Source: Cryomorpha sp963741985 (GTDB lineage Bacteria; Bacteroidota; Bacteroidia; Flavobacteriales_D; Cryomorphaceae). From it: DNA of 64,000 bases. The translations under genes were made by a program, and so were the position numbers. The stretch is taken from contig CAVUKD010000002.1 in the NCBI GenBank assembly GCA_963741985.1, positions 1,364,001-1,428,000 on the forward strand, given 5' to 3'. Of the stretch, positions 35,700 through 44,722 are shown piece by piece (the first letter of the stretch is position 1; every line of letters starts with the position of its first letter). The notes under the pieces were generated by a model that saw only the letters and a list, made by a program, of their open reading frames with translations, did no database searches and had not been told where the DNA came from.

Positions 35700-36452
35700 A
35701 TGAACCTAAAATTGAAAATTTGGAGACAGGAAAGTGCCGAAGCCAGTGGGCAGATGGTTACCTATCCTGTTTCAGATATTAGTTCTGACATGTCTTTTCT
35801 TGAAATGCTGGATGTGTTGAATGAAGAGTTGATCGGTAAGGGGGAAGACCCCATTGCTTTTGACCACGACTGCCGCGAAGGAATTTGTGGATCGTGCAGT
35901 CTTTATATAAATGGAGAACCGCATGGTCCGCAAAAACTCACCACCGCATGCCAATTGCACATGCGCCAGTTTTCAGATGGCGAGACCGTTTATATCGAGC
36001 CATGGCGCGCCAAAGCTTTTCCGGTTATTAAAGATCTTGTGGTCGACCGAGGAGCTTTCGATCGTATTATTCAGGCGGGAGGATACGTTTCCGTAAATAC
36101 CAGCGGAAATACTATCGATGCCAATGCCACTCCAATTGAAAAGGAGAACGCTGATCTGGCTTTTGATGCTGCGACATGTATCGGTTGCGGTGCCTGTGTG
36201 GCTGCCTGTAAGAATGCATCTGCTATGTTATTCGTTTCTGCAAAAGTTTCACAACTCTCTCTTTTACCGCAAGGTGAGGTTGAAGCGCGTGACCGTGTAC
36301 TCGGTATGGTAGATCAGATGGACAAAGAAGGTTTTGGAAACTGTACCGTTACAGGAGCCTGCGAAGTGGAATGTCCCAAAGGAATTTCTTTAGAGAATAT
36401 CGCACGAATGAACCGTCAGTATTTTGGTGCAAAGTTGAATCCTGAGAAATAA
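35700..36452 (+). CDS. sdhB: Succinate dehydrogenase iron-sulfur subunit
   Basis: 250 residues. The [2Fe-2S] motif CREGICGSC with a distal C in LTTACQ lies near 58-83. The [4Fe-4S] motif CIGCGACVAAC is near 158 and the [3Fe-4S]/[4Fe-4S] cysteines are in CEVECPKGI near 223. It carries electrons from SdhA flavin to the quinone site. Third gene of the operon, followed by a strong terminator. Confidence 0.96.
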   Translation: MNLKLKIWRQESAEASGQMVTYPVSDISSDMSFLEMLDVLNEELIGKGEDPIAFDHDCREGICGSCSLYINGEPHGPQKLTTACQLHMRQFSDGETVYIEPWRAKAFPVIKDLVVDRGAFDRIIQAGGYVSVNTSGNTIDANATPIEKENADLAFDAATCIGCGACVAACKNASAMLFVSAKVSQLSLLPQGEVEARDRVLGMVDQMDKEGFGNCTVTGACEVECPKGISLENIARMNRQYFGAKLNPEK

Positions 36453-36474
36453 GACCTAACAAATTTCGTTATTA

Positions 36475-36497
36475 AAGGCTCCGAAAGGAGCTTTTTT
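36475..36497 (+). terminator. Rho-independent terminator of the sdhCAB operon
   Basis: AGGCTCC-GAAA-GGAGCTT forms a tetraloop hairpin followed by T residues. It ends 6 bp before the next ATG, so the downstream gene would depend on read-through or on a promoter inside this element. Confidence 0.8.
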
Positions 36498-36502
36498 GCA
36501 TT

Positions 36503-36865
36503 ATGGATGAAGATATTCTCGATTATGACGATTCAGTAAAACGACCGAACAGATTTTTATCCGGTGTTTTTATCCTATCAATGACCTTGTTTATTTATTG
36601 GTTTGTCTCGGGGTACTTGAGGTGGCCTTTCGGCGAAATGGCTTTACTCATCGGTCTGTTTCTCCTGCTGATTGTTACAGTGGTACGCTTTTTTATGAAG
36701 CGGCATCGAAAACTTTTCGAATATTTTTATTTCTTTGGAAAGCTGGCGCTATTCGGTGCCATTTTTTTAGTCCTAAGTCATTTTCCGGGGGGCTTTTACT
36801 TAACATGGGCCGCATTCTTTCTGTTTGCTGCCGGCCTGGTTATTTTATATTTCATAAAGAGATAA
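36503..36865 (+). CDS. Small integral membrane protein
   Basis: 120 residues with an acidic, charged N-terminus (MDEDILDYDDSVKRP) and four predicted membrane helices covering most of the rest (about 20-36, 45-60, 73-92 and 95-115). Charged loops KRHRKLF and IKR suggest the N-terminus faces the cytoplasm. No domain is recognised. It follows the sdh terminator by 6 bp on the same strand, so any link with succinate dehydrogenase is weak. Confidence 0.6.
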   Translation: MDEDILDYDDSVKRPNRFLSGVFILSMTLFIYWFVSGYLRWPFGEMALLIGLFLLLIVTVVRFFMKRHRKLFEYFYFFGKLALFGAIFLVLSHFPGGFYLTWAAFFLFAAGLVILYFIKR

Positions 36866-37082
36866 CTCTTCCTTCTTCGCTCCTAAAATTGGGGAGTTTG
36901 AATTGAATTCTTTAGCTTCACCCTATCAATTAGTGGCTGTCAATAAAGTCCAATGCCTTTGTTGTGCTTGATTTTAAAACAGCTATTTGTAAACTTTTGG
37001 CTTTCAAATTTTTAATCACCCTGATCTTGAATTTTGTGGCACAGACACACGACTCCATTAACAGAACCTTAATTTAATTTAC

Positions 37083-37514
37083 ATGGAAGAAAACAGAAAA
37101 CTTCATCATTCCGATAAAGCTCCAGAACCCGTAGGATTGTATCCACACGCCCGTAGCGTTGGCAATTTATTATTTCTCAGTGGGGTAGGCCCGAGAGAAA
37201 AAGGAACCAAACTAATTCCCGGAGTAGAACTCAATGAAAAAGGAGATATACTTTCGTACGATATTGCGGCCCAATGCCATTCTGTTTTTAAGAATGTTCG
37301 CCTCATTCTCGAGGCTTCGGGCTCTTCCTGGGATAAGCTTATCGATGTCACCGTTTTCCTGACCAATATGAAAGCCGATTTTAAGATATACAATGAGATT
37401 TACGCCGAATATTTTAAAGAAAATCTTCCCTGTCGGACGACGGTAGAAATCAATTGTCTTCCAACTCCCATCGGGATAGAATTAAAATGTATCGCCACGC
37501 TAAATTCACAGTAA
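37083..37514 (+). CDS. RidA/YjgF-family enamine/imine deaminase
   Basis: 143 residues, full RidA length. The conserved core is GNLLFLSGVGP near 28, QCHSVFKNVRLILEASGSS near 65-83, DVTVFLTNM near 90, and CRTTVEINCLPTPIGIELK near 117-135; the Arg at 118 is the substrate-binding arginine of the family. RidA proteins hydrolyse reactive enamines and imines, and some relatives act as aminomuconate deaminases. Which applies is not decidable here. The last base of its stop codon is the first base of the next gene's ATG, so the two are translationally coupled. Confidence 0.88.
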   Translation: MEENRKLHHSDKAPEPVGLYPHARSVGNLLFLSGVGPREKGTKLIPGVELNEKGDILSYDIAAQCHSVFKNVRLILEASGSSWDKLIDVTVFLTNMKADFKIYNEIYAEYFKENLPCRTTVEINCLPTPIGIELKCIATLNSQ

Positions 37515-38509
37515 TGGAGAATTATAAAGCACTCGTAATCCGCGAAGTCGCGGAAGGAAGATTTCAAAGAACTATCGAGACGGTCCCGCGGAATTTCCTG
37601 CCGGATAATGAATTGCTTATAAGGGTTTCCTATGCCGGACTAAATTACAAAGACGCACTTTCTTCTATTGGAAATCGCGGAGTGACTAAAAAATACCCCC
37701 ATACACCAGGAGTTGATGCATGTGGGATGGTTGCTGAAAGTAGCAACCTTGATTTTCCCGTGGGTATGAAGGTAATAGTTACATCTTACGATTTGGGAAT
37801 GAATACAAAAGGAGGGTTTGCTGAATACATTTCGGTACCTTCAGACTGGGTTATTCCCCTTCCGGAAAATCTGACTCTCAAGGAGGCGATGATTATAGGT
37901 ACGGCAGGATTTACTGCCGCTCTGGCCTTGCACAAAATGGAAATGAATGGCCAAAAGCCTGACAATGGAGAAGTGGTTGTAACCGGAGCAAGCGGTGGCG
38001 TTGGTTCGATGGCTGTTGCACTTCTTCACCAAGCCGGTTACCGTGTGATTGCTTCCAGCGGGAAACAGGAACACTATACGTGGCTACACGCTTTGGGTGC
38101 CAAACGATGCGTGAACCGGGAAGAGGTAAGCGATGATTCAGGCCGACCGCTACTTTCGCCCGCATGGGCCGGAGCTATTGATACGGTGGGTGGAAATACG
38201 CTTGCCACTTTGCTCAAAAGGTGCGAGCGAAATGGAAATGTGGCGGCATGTGGACTCGTAGCCTCCTCAGAACTCCATACAACGGTATTCCCGTTTATTC
38301 TCAATGGTGTGAATCTTTTAGGCGTCGATTCGGCAGAAACACCGCGAGCTATTCGATTGGACCTGTGGCGTAGACTCGCAAATGATCTAAAACCGAAAAA
38401 TCTTTCCGACATGGGGCAAGTAGTTCCTCTCGAGAAAATCCCAGTATGTATGGAGGACATGTTAGAAGGCGAAACGTTTGGAAGGGTGGTAGCTGAAATA
38501 GGAGATTAG
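37514..38509 (+). CDS. YhdH/AcuI-family NADPH-dependent reductase (MDR superfamily)
   Basis: 331 residues from the ATG at 37514, which overlaps the upstream stop by one base; an upstream start at 37454 would read through the end of the RidA gene. N-terminal GroES-like fold with YAGLNYKDALSSIGN and PHTPGVDACGMV. The NAD(P)-binding core has VVVTGASGGVGSMAVALLH near 155 and the family-specific tail LEDMLEGETFGRVV. YhdH/YhfP/AcuI enzymes reduce acrylyl-CoA or similar quinone and enoyl substrates. The pairing with RidA suggests detoxification of reactive small molecules, which is inference. Confidence 0.85.
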   Translation: MENYKALVIREVAEGRFQRTIETVPRNFLPDNELLIRVSYAGLNYKDALSSIGNRGVTKKYPHTPGVDACGMVAESSNLDFPVGMKVIVTSYDLGMNTKGGFAEYISVPSDWVIPLPENLTLKEAMIIGTAGFTAALALHKMEMNGQKPDNGEVVVTGASGGVGSMAVALLHQAGYRVIASSGKQEHYTWLHALGAKRCVNREEVSDDSGRPLLSPAWAGAIDTVGGNTLATLLKRCERNGNVAACGLVASSELHTTVFPFILNGVNLLGVDSAETPRAIRLDLWRRLANDLKPKNLSDMGQVVPLEKIPVCMEDMLEGETFGRVVAEIGD

Positions 38510-38518
38510 GGCTATCCC

Positions 38519-38553
38519 AAAAAAAAGAGTCCCGCGCAAGGCGCAGGACTCTC
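38519..38553 (-). terminator. Rho-independent terminator of the sigma/FecR/TonB operon
   Basis: On the minus strand GAGTCCTGCGC and GCGCGGGACTC form a strong hairpin followed by eight T. On the plus strand the U-run is absent, so it serves the minus-strand operon rather than the yhdH-type gene that ends at 38509. Confidence 0.8.
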
Positions 38554-38678
38554 CAACCAGATTAACTAAAACTACCATGAAGAATTTAAGAATTATTCCT
38601 CTTGCTTATTATACAATTTCATTCCAAAAGCCCCTACCTGTTTTAAGAACTGGATTAGGATATGTGAAGAACGAGAAC

Positions 38679-38828
38679 TTAGGATTTCGCACCTTTCATT
38701 TTGTCCCATTTATTTTTAAACTTCCGATTTTGCTCATTCACATAAAAGGCATCCCATAGCGGGGTATAAGATGCGGATAATTTGTTTGACTTAAGGCTCA
38801 ATCGTATTTTATTCAGTTCTTTAAGCAT
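38679..38828 (-). CDS. Small 49-residue protein at the end of the sigma/FecR operon
   Basis: The ORF starts 4 bp after the FecR stop and is followed about 125 bp later by the operon terminator. Its product (MLKELNKIRLSLKSNKLSAS and a basic, aromatic tail with LWDAFYVNEQNRKF) has no signal peptide or membrane segment. The spacing argues for a translated gene; the product is not recognised. A frame on the opposite strand (38577-38759) is judged spurious. Confidence 0.45.
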   Translation of the reverse strand: MLKELNKIRLSLKSNKLSASYTPLWDAFYVNEQNRKFKNKWDKMKGAKS

Positions 38829-38832
38829 AGTC

Positions 38833-39714
38833 TTATTTTTTAGTAATGGAAATTTGTTTTTTGTTTTTATCAATCGAATAGTCCAGATTTAACGGACGGC
38901 AAACGATGTCTAAAATTTCTTCAATAGCCTGAGATTTTTTAAATTGACCCGAGTAATTCAGTTGCAATCCCATTGGCATTTCAACACGATATCCGGTAGT
39001 GTTTTCAATCACTTCAAAAACGTCTTTCACCGCGACATTATCGAAAATAAAATTACCTCTTACCCACGCGTCAATTTCATTTTTTGAAATGCTATTTACG
39101 ATGGGGCTTTTTCCTTTCTCACGTACTTTTTCTCCCGGCGACAAGATCACCGATTTATTTATTTCAACCATTTTTACTTCTACACTTCCTGTTTTGCAGG
39201 CGACTTCAAAATTATTTTCACTGAGCGAAATATTGAATGAGGTTCCCAAAACGGTTACATCGCCCTTGGGTGTTCGAACGGTAAAAACAGATCCTTTTTC
39301 TACATCAAAAAAGGCCTCACCTGCATCGAGATTCACGGAGCGATCGAGTTTCCAGACAGAAGTGTTGAAATGAATGCGTGAATTGGCGTTCAGCTTTACC
39401 GCCGATCCATCGGGAAGATCTACGCTAGCCACATCATACGTATTATTTTCAATCGTTTTTGAACCGATAAGATAATACGCTCCCGCAATACCGGTAATAA
39501 GCAGCGCAACTGTTGCGGCAAGCTTCAGAAACCGGTTTTTGGATACGGCTGATTCTGCAAGGTCAATACGAGCCAATACACTTTCTTTCGCCTCATATGC
39601 CGTCCGCTTAAATGGCAATCGATCGGGTTGAAGGCAATGGGTCAGGCTTTCTTCTAATGGATATTTTGAACTCAACTTCGCTATTTTAAAATGTATCTGT
39701 GCTTTTGAGCACAT
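38833..39714 (-). CDS. FecR-family anti-sigma factor (second copy)
   Basis: 293 residues from the ATG at 39714; the longer frame to 39819 would overlap the preceding gene and has no family similarity. One membrane helix, ATVALLITGIAGAYYLIG, lies near 75-95. The periplasmic FecR domain follows with DVASVDLPDGSAVKLNANS, VNLDAGEAFFDVEKG and VRTPKGDVTVLGTSFNI, and the C-terminal DUF4974 part has IFDNVAVKDVFEVIENTTGY. FecR proteins relay outer-membrane receptor status to an ECF sigma factor. A second FecR at the far end of the operon is unusual; its N-terminus lacks a clear sigma-binding domain. Confidence 0.85.
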   Translation of the reverse strand: MCSKAQIHFKIAKLSSKYPLEESLTHCLQPDRLPFKRTAYEAKESVLARIDLAESAVSKNRFLKLAATVALLITGIAGAYYLIGSKTIENNTYDVASVDLPDGSAVKLNANSRIHFNTSVWKLDRSVNLDAGEAFFDVEKGSVFTVRTPKGDVTVLGTSFNISLSENNFEVACKTGSVEVKMVEINKSVILSPGEKVREKGKSPIVNSISKNEIDAWVRGNFIFDNVAVKDVFEVIENTTGYRVEMPMGLQLNYSGQFKKSQAIEEILDIVCRPLNLDYSIDKNKKQISITKK

Positions 39715-39760
39715 CCCATATACATTTGCCCTTTCAATTACCCTACTTAATAAAAAGAAA

Positions 39761-40549
39761 TTATTGCACGGATACTGACACCGCCATACCGTTAAACGCG
39801 GTAAATATACCCCAACCATTTTCGATATTGGAGGCTCCAGTTATCAAATTATTGGCTCCGTTATAGTGGTACATGGCGGCATATTCCTCATTTACAGCAG
39901 TAACGTAAAGGTCATAAGTTCCCGTGATGGTGAAGTCAGTACTTTTTAAATCGAGTGATGTGCCATGGACAACCCGGTGAAAAACGCTTGATTGTGTATT
40001 GGCGTCCGGAGACGGAAGTGAATTTTCGGAAACATTCCGCATAAAAATGCAGTAGCCCGAGGCATTTGCTACCGGATTCCACGTTAGAGAGGCCACGGTT
40101 TGAGTGCTGTTACCGGCAACTAGGTTGATCTGGGTATTGGTGATTGAAAGTCCGGAGAGTTTAGAAGGAAAACGCGCAGTAGAGGTGTATGTTTTACCTG
40201 CCGATATTATCTGGAGCTGCATCACACCCGTGTCGGGTAATAAATAAACCATAGCAGGGTCTTGACTATAGATTCCAGAATTTCCGGCTGTATCCGAAAG
40301 TTGAACCTGATTACCATACTGGCCAATTTCGACATCGGCATCCGTTACAGGAACTAAAATGGAAGAACCCGATGAATTTACTCTTGAAATATGAATTCCA
40401 TCTACAGGCTCATTGGCAAAGATATAACCTTCTACCACGATTTTTGTCGAAAGATCATTCGAATCAGTCGTATTGTCTTTTGCACAGGCCATAAGGAAAA
40501 TGACTGCAAGCGTTAAGAAAATGCCTTTTTGGAGTACAGGAAAACTCAT
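39761..40549 (-). CDS. DUF4249 lipoprotein partner of the TonB receptor
   Basis: 262 residues. A lipoprotein signal ends at LAVIFLMAC (Cys about 22). The mature part has the DUF4249 pattern: KIVVEGYIFANEPVDGI, alternating beta strands, an Fn3-like middle with VASLTWNPVANASGYCIF, and the C-terminal NIENGWGIFTAFN. It lies 46 bp before the second FecR and overlaps the end of the receptor gene by 4 bp. DUF4249 proteins accompany TonB-dependent receptors in Bacteroidota and are thought to be their surface or periplasmic partners. The substrate is unknown. Confidence 0.83.
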   Translation of the reverse strand: MSFPVLQKGIFLTLAVIFLMACAKDNTTDSNDLSTKIVVEGYIFANEPVDGIHISRVNSSGSSILVPVTDADVEIGQYGNQVQLSDTAGNSGIYSQDPAMVYLLPDTGVMQLQIISAGKTYTSTARFPSKLSGLSITNTQINLVAGNSTQTVASLTWNPVANASGYCIFMRNVSENSLPSPDANTQSSVFHRVVHGTSLDLKSTDFTITGTYDLYVTAVNEEYAAMYHYNGANNLITGASNIENGWGIFTAFNGMAVSVSVQ

Positions 40550-43191
40550 ATTTTCAATTTTAAAAATAAAGAAGGTGTAAAGCCGAGCGAAAGGATATTT
40601 CGCTGCCCGAGCGCATAATGTCCGCTTTGCTCTTCAGGAATCTCGAAATAATCTATATACCTTACTCCCAGGTTATTATACACATTATAAACAGATACTC
40701 CGGCTTGAAGAATACCCTTTTTAATAGGCCAGGTATAGCTTACGCCTATATCAAGTCGGTTATACCAATCCAAATTTTTAGAATTAATTCCACCCAAACT
40801 TACGTATTGCAATTCATCGCCATTGGGCAGGGTTATCAGATACGTTCCCAACACGGGTGTATATGGTTCTCCACTTCCTAATACAAAGGCAGCAGAAAAA
40901 TCCCACCTATTCAATTCATAATTATATATCAGGTTCAGTTCTTGTTGGGAAGTTCCGGGACTCCGAAAATATCGCCCACCATTTACTCCGGGATACTTAG
41001 TTTCAGATTGTATAAATGAATAACCGATTATAATATTTTGATGAGTAAAGGCCCGTTTAAGTAAGATATCGGCTCCATTTATTTTCCGGTTGCCCCCGAT
41101 TGCGTATTGGGATAAATTTCCTGTGGCAAAACCAAATTCCGGTAAAAGGTAATCTACCGTTCCGGCTTCATATTTATGATATCCTTCCAAATCAAGCTGC
41201 CAGTCGCCGAGTTGAAAAAGTGCTCCCAGGATATAATGCGTTGATTGTAGCACGGGTATAGTTGACCCAGCGGATAGTGTCCATGTTTCCGGAATGCTGA
41301 GATAAAGGCTGCGTTCGTTGAGCCGGCGAATTATTTGATGGTAAATGCCATAAGCACCTTTCAGTGACACCACTTTATTAACGGGATATTTGAATGAAAA
41401 CCGGGGTTCCAAAAAGTATTGATTTGTGCTGGTATAATAAGAAGCGCGTAATCCGAGCGAAAGATCAAATTTTCCAAAAGACCTGTATGCTTCGGCATAT
41501 CCGGCATGAAGATTTGCTTCGCTTAAGGAATCCAAAAGTATTTCAACCTGATTCTGTGCCTGAAGATTTACTGAATAGTGGCTGTTCCAATAACCGAATT
41601 CAAGCCGGGTTTTTTGATCAATTTCCCAAGTATTGTCAATCCGTAGCGTATTGTCGTTTACTTCATTCCGCTGCTTGAAAAAGACTTGGCTTAGCAAATT
41701 ATCACTTTGGTTAAAATAATATGATTCTTCCGCCTGCAAATCACTTTGGTATCTGGAGATCCCGTAATTGGCATACGTAAAAAGTCGTTTATTCCACTTG
41801 CGCGACCACTTTAAAGAACCACCCTTGGTACCCCAATGCGTATTGTCGAGAGAGGTGCGTTTAAGATTTTCAAAACTTCCGTCAAAGAGTATTTTAGTAT
41901 CGTCATTTCCAGAGTAATAGCTGAGTGAAATAGCATCCTTCTCGGAGGGTTTGAAATTTACCTTGGCATTGAGGTCGCTGTATGAGAAGTCGGGTTCATT
42001 GGCTGTGTTGAACACATCAAAATTATTATCATCCATTGCCGGAATAGACGAGTTAAATATGTTATTGAACATGCGTTTATAAGTGGATGACTGGATGATA
42101 TCGGTTATGGAGCGCCGGTAGGCAAAAACGAGGGATGCTTTTCCCGATACAATTGGAAGCTCAGCCCGTATGTTGGCGCTGAGGGTATTAATTTCGGCTA
42201 TAAGTCCGGGCTTCACTTTGTTGCCATCAATACCGGTTATGTTCACAATTCCAGAAGTGCGCCCACCGTATTTGGCGCGATAACCACCCTTATCTATCTG
42301 GATATTCTTAATCATATTGGTATTAAAAGCACTCAAAAATCCATAGAAGTGATCTACGTGGTAGATGGTAATTCCATCGAAAAGGACCAAGTTTTCATCC
42401 GAATTGCCACCCCGTATTTTTAATCCGGAAGATGCGTCGAGACCTCCTCTTATTCCCGGTAATCGCCGTAAGGCTGAGAAGATATCGTTCTCGCCTAAGT
42501 TAGGTAAATGTGATATTTGACTTGGGTTAAAAGAAAACTGACTTACTTCAGGGAGTATTTCAATGAGTTCCTGACTTTGTGCCGAAACTTCTACTGAAGG
42601 CAAGTTGCGCTGGCGCGGCATCATTTCACAAAGCATTACGTCGCCGGCTTTCAAGTCGTGGAGATTTTTAACAAGCGGAATGTAACCAAGATACCGGATG
42701 CTCACTTTCAGCGTATCTGCCGGCACATTCAAAATGGAAAATTTGCCATCCGTATTCGAGGTAGTTGAGATTTTTGTTCCAATAATATCAATGCTTGCAT
42801 ATGGCAACGACTCAGTAGTGTTTTTATCCCGAACGACACCGCTTATCGAAAAGTTTTTCCGCAAAGGAATACGCTTGTCCACCTTTTCGTTCACCGGAAA
42901 TAAAACGTATGTATTTGAAACCACCTCGTATCCGATAGATGTATTTCGCAGAGATTTTCGCAAAAACGCGTCAACAGTTCTTATCGAATCGTTCATTTGG
43001 GGAACGGTAATTTTTTCTACTGCCTCGGGATTATAAGAAAAAGCTACTCCGTATGATTCGGTAAGAAAATTCAGTGCGTTGGATAGATTCATTCCGCTCA
43101 GCGGCGTGAAATCAATAGGATTATTATTCGTGTTTTGGGCGAAAACCGAACTTCCTAATAAGAGAAATAGAAGGAAGGCAAATATGCGCAT
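40546..43191 (-). CDS. TonB-dependent receptor with STN and carboxypeptidase-like domains
   Basis: 881 residues. A signal peptide ends near VFAQN (about 19). An STN domain (about 28-100) allows signalling to the anti-sigma factor. A CarboxypepD_reg-like domain (about 115-190) begins FSISGVVRDKNTTE. The plug has SALRRLPGIRGGLDASSGLK and IRGGNSDENLVLFDG near 240-270. The C-terminal ~550 residues are a beta-barrel rich in aromatic strand ends and close with LGFTPSLFLKLKI. It imports a ligand across the outer membrane by TonB energy, and the STN domain can switch on its own operon through FecR and the sigma factor. The ligand (iron complex, glycan or other) cannot be inferred. Confidence 0.93.
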   Translation of the reverse strand: MRIFAFLLFLLLGSSVFAQNTNNNPIDFTPLSGMNLSNALNFLTESYGVAFSYNPEAVEKITVPQMNDSIRTVDAFLRKSLRNTSIGYEVVSNTYVLFPVNEKVDKRIPLRKNFSISGVVRDKNTTESLPYASIDIIGTKISTTSNTDGKFSILNVPADTLKVSIRYLGYIPLVKNLHDLKAGDVMLCEMMPRQRNLPSVEVSAQSQELIEILPEVSQFSFNPSQISHLPNLGENDIFSALRRLPGIRGGLDASSGLKIRGGNSDENLVLFDGITIYHVDHFYGFLSAFNTNMIKNIQIDKGGYRAKYGGRTSGIVNITGIDGNKVKPGLIAEINTLSANIRAELPIVSGKASLVFAYRRSITDIIQSSTYKRMFNNIFNSSIPAMDDNNFDVFNTANEPDFSYSDLNAKVNFKPSEKDAISLSYYSGNDDTKILFDGSFENLKRTSLDNTHWGTKGGSLKWSRKWNKRLFTYANYGISRYQSDLQAEESYYFNQSDNLLSQVFFKQRNEVNDNTLRIDNTWEIDQKTRLEFGYWNSHYSVNLQAQNQVEILLDSLSEANLHAGYAEAYRSFGKFDLSLGLRASYYTSTNQYFLEPRFSFKYPVNKVVSLKGAYGIYHQIIRRLNERSLYLSIPETWTLSAGSTIPVLQSTHYILGALFQLGDWQLDLEGYHKYEAGTVDYLLPEFGFATGNLSQYAIGGNRKINGADILLKRAFTHQNIIIGYSFIQSETKYPGVNGGRYFRSPGTSQQELNLIYNYELNRWDFSAAFVLGSGEPYTPVLGTYLITLPNGDELQYVSLGGINSKNLDWYNRLDIGVSYTWPIKKGILQAGVSVYNVYNNLGVRYIDYFEIPEEQSGHYALGQRNILSLGFTPSLFLKLKI

Positions 43192-44045
43192 CAGAGATGA
43201 ATAGAAAGAGTGCCATTGGTATTTTTTTCAAATTTGGCACCAAATGGCTTACAAAATACTCCTAAACATTCATTTTCGTTGCGAATATCGAGGATTCCCG
43301 TGTAAATTAAATTTGCGGGGAGCTCATTTCTAAATTCTTTATGAAATACTTTCTCAAGTTCGCTAATTACAATTCCTACTGGTACAGCCTTGAAAATAAG
43401 TATATTTGTAACGCGTGGTGTGATAAATCCTTCAGCGGCGTAAACCATTTTTTTGGTCAGTTTATCGTTTTCCAAAAGGGTAAATTCACTCGGCAATAAA
43501 TCAGCTTCTTCGGTGGCGTGTACCACCTTTACATGCCCTGAGGAACAGTGAACGAAGAGGTCATTGTCATCCGACCAGACTGTAAATGATGTTCCGAGTA
43601 CTTCGATAACAGCTTGTTCCGTATGTACTTTAAAAGGTTTTCCTTTTTGAATTGTAAAAAAACCTTCTCCTGAAAAATCTACTGACCGATAGAATGGCCA
43701 GATCAGGGCGTTATAACGGGCAGATGATTTTGGCGAAAGCAAAATTTCTGAACCGTCGGGCAAAGCGCAAAGCATACTCTTGGCTGAGCTGTTCTTTACT
43801 GTTTTATTTTCCGCAAGGTAAAGCACGGCCCCGCAAACGAATAGAAAAACAATAGAGGCAGCCACCTTTATAAATGGGAAGCGAAACCTGCGCCCAATGG
43901 TACTATTCCTCTCGCTTTCGATAAGATTAATCCGCTTCATCACTGCTGCTTTATTAGCAGAAATATCGGTGCTGAACGGAGTTTCCCATTCGGAAACACA
44001 GAGCATTATTTTCTCATCAATATCCGTATTCACAGGTCTTGGCAT
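43191..44045 (-). CDS. FecR-family anti-sigma factor
   Basis: 284 residues. The short cytoplasmic N-terminal part (about 1-50) contains TDIDEKIMLCVSEWETPF. A membrane helix AASIVFLFVCGAVLYLAE follows near 60-77, then FecR strands with SMLCALPDGSEILLSPKSSA, VDFSGEGFFTIQKGKPF and VHTEQAVIEVLGTSF, and a DUF4974-like C-terminus. It would hold the ECF sigma factor until the receptor signals. Its start abuts the sigma gene stop without a gap and its stop overlaps the receptor ATG by one base, so all three are coupled. Confidence 0.9.
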   Translation of the reverse strand: MPRPVNTDIDEKIMLCVSEWETPFSTDISANKAAVMKRINLIESERNSTIGRRFRFPFIKVAASIVFLFVCGAVLYLAENKTVKNSSAKSMLCALPDGSEILLSPKSSARYNALIWPFYRSVDFSGEGFFTIQKGKPFKVHTEQAVIEVLGTSFTVWSDDNDLFVHCSSGHVKVVHATEEADLLPSEFTLLENDKLTKKMVYAAEGFITPRVTNILIFKAVPVGIVISELEKVFHKEFRNELPANLIYTGILDIRNENECLGVFCKPFGAKFEKNTNGTLSIHL

Positions 44046-44576
44046 CTATACCTTTCCATTTATTTCGTCGCGTAAAATGGCAAGTGCCCGCGACATTCTT
44101 TTTTCAACCGCTTTCATACTCAAACCTAGCATCTCCGCAATTTCGCGGTATTTCAATCCATCTATTCTATTCATCAAAAACACTTCCCGAGCACCCTCAG
44201 GAATCCGTGCAAGGGTATCCTGCAATTTTTGGTCGAACTCTTGCATTTCCAACAGGTATTCCGGCGTCTTAATATCCTGCTTCGGAGTCTGAAGATTCAG
44301 GAATTTGAACTTCAATTGATCCCGTTTTAAATGGTTTATCGCCAGATTATTCCCAATGGTAAATATATATGCTTTTAAGGATGTTTTATCAATCTTATCG
44401 CGGGTTTCCCATAGTTTAACGAAGGCATCCGCAGCCACGTCTTCGGCGAGTTCGGCTTGAGACGTTTTGTAATATAGGAAATTGCGCAGATTTGTGTAAT
44501 ACAAATCAAAGGCATGCTCGAACTCCTGAACGGTGAGCACATCTTTCTTTCCTTCGCTATTTTTAATTGGAGCCAA
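44046..44576 (-). CDS. ECF-family RNA polymerase sigma factor
   Basis: 176 residues. Sigma region 2 (about 20-90) has NLRNFLYYKTSQAELAEDVAADAFVKLWETR and TIGNNLAINHLKR. Region 4 (about 115-170) has IPEGAREVFLMNRIDG, LKYREIAEMLGLSMKAVEKRMSRAL as the helix-turn-helix. It is the Bacteroidota FecI-like subtype that pairs with FecR and a TonB receptor. It heads the operon and probably drives it when the receptor is loaded. The 104 bp upstream contain no perfect housekeeping promoter. Confidence 0.93.
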   Translation of the reverse strand: MAPIKNSEGKKDVLTVQEFEHAFDLYYTNLRNFLYYKTSQAELAEDVAADAFVKLWETRDKIDKTSLKAYIFTIGNNLAINHLKRDQLKFKFLNLQTPKQDIKTPEYLLEMQEFDQKLQDTLARIPEGAREVFLMNRIDGLKYREIAEMLGLSMKAVEKRMSRALAILRDEINGKV

Positions 44577-44722
44577 ATTTCTTCAAAACGCTAAAGGTAA
44601 AGAACTCTTTGGCACAGATGCAATGAATAGAACGCTTAAAGAACATTTATAATTGAATTTGGTTAGATTGGTAGAATATAGTGACGGATACCAATTTATT
44701 TCACAAAGAGAAATATAGCAAT

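Noticed and set aside
38577..38759. 60-codon plus-strand ORF after the yhdH-type gene
   Set aside because: It overlaps the minus-strand 49-residue ORF and the region between that ORF and its terminator; the product has no signal peptide or domain. The minus-strand reading fits the operon better.
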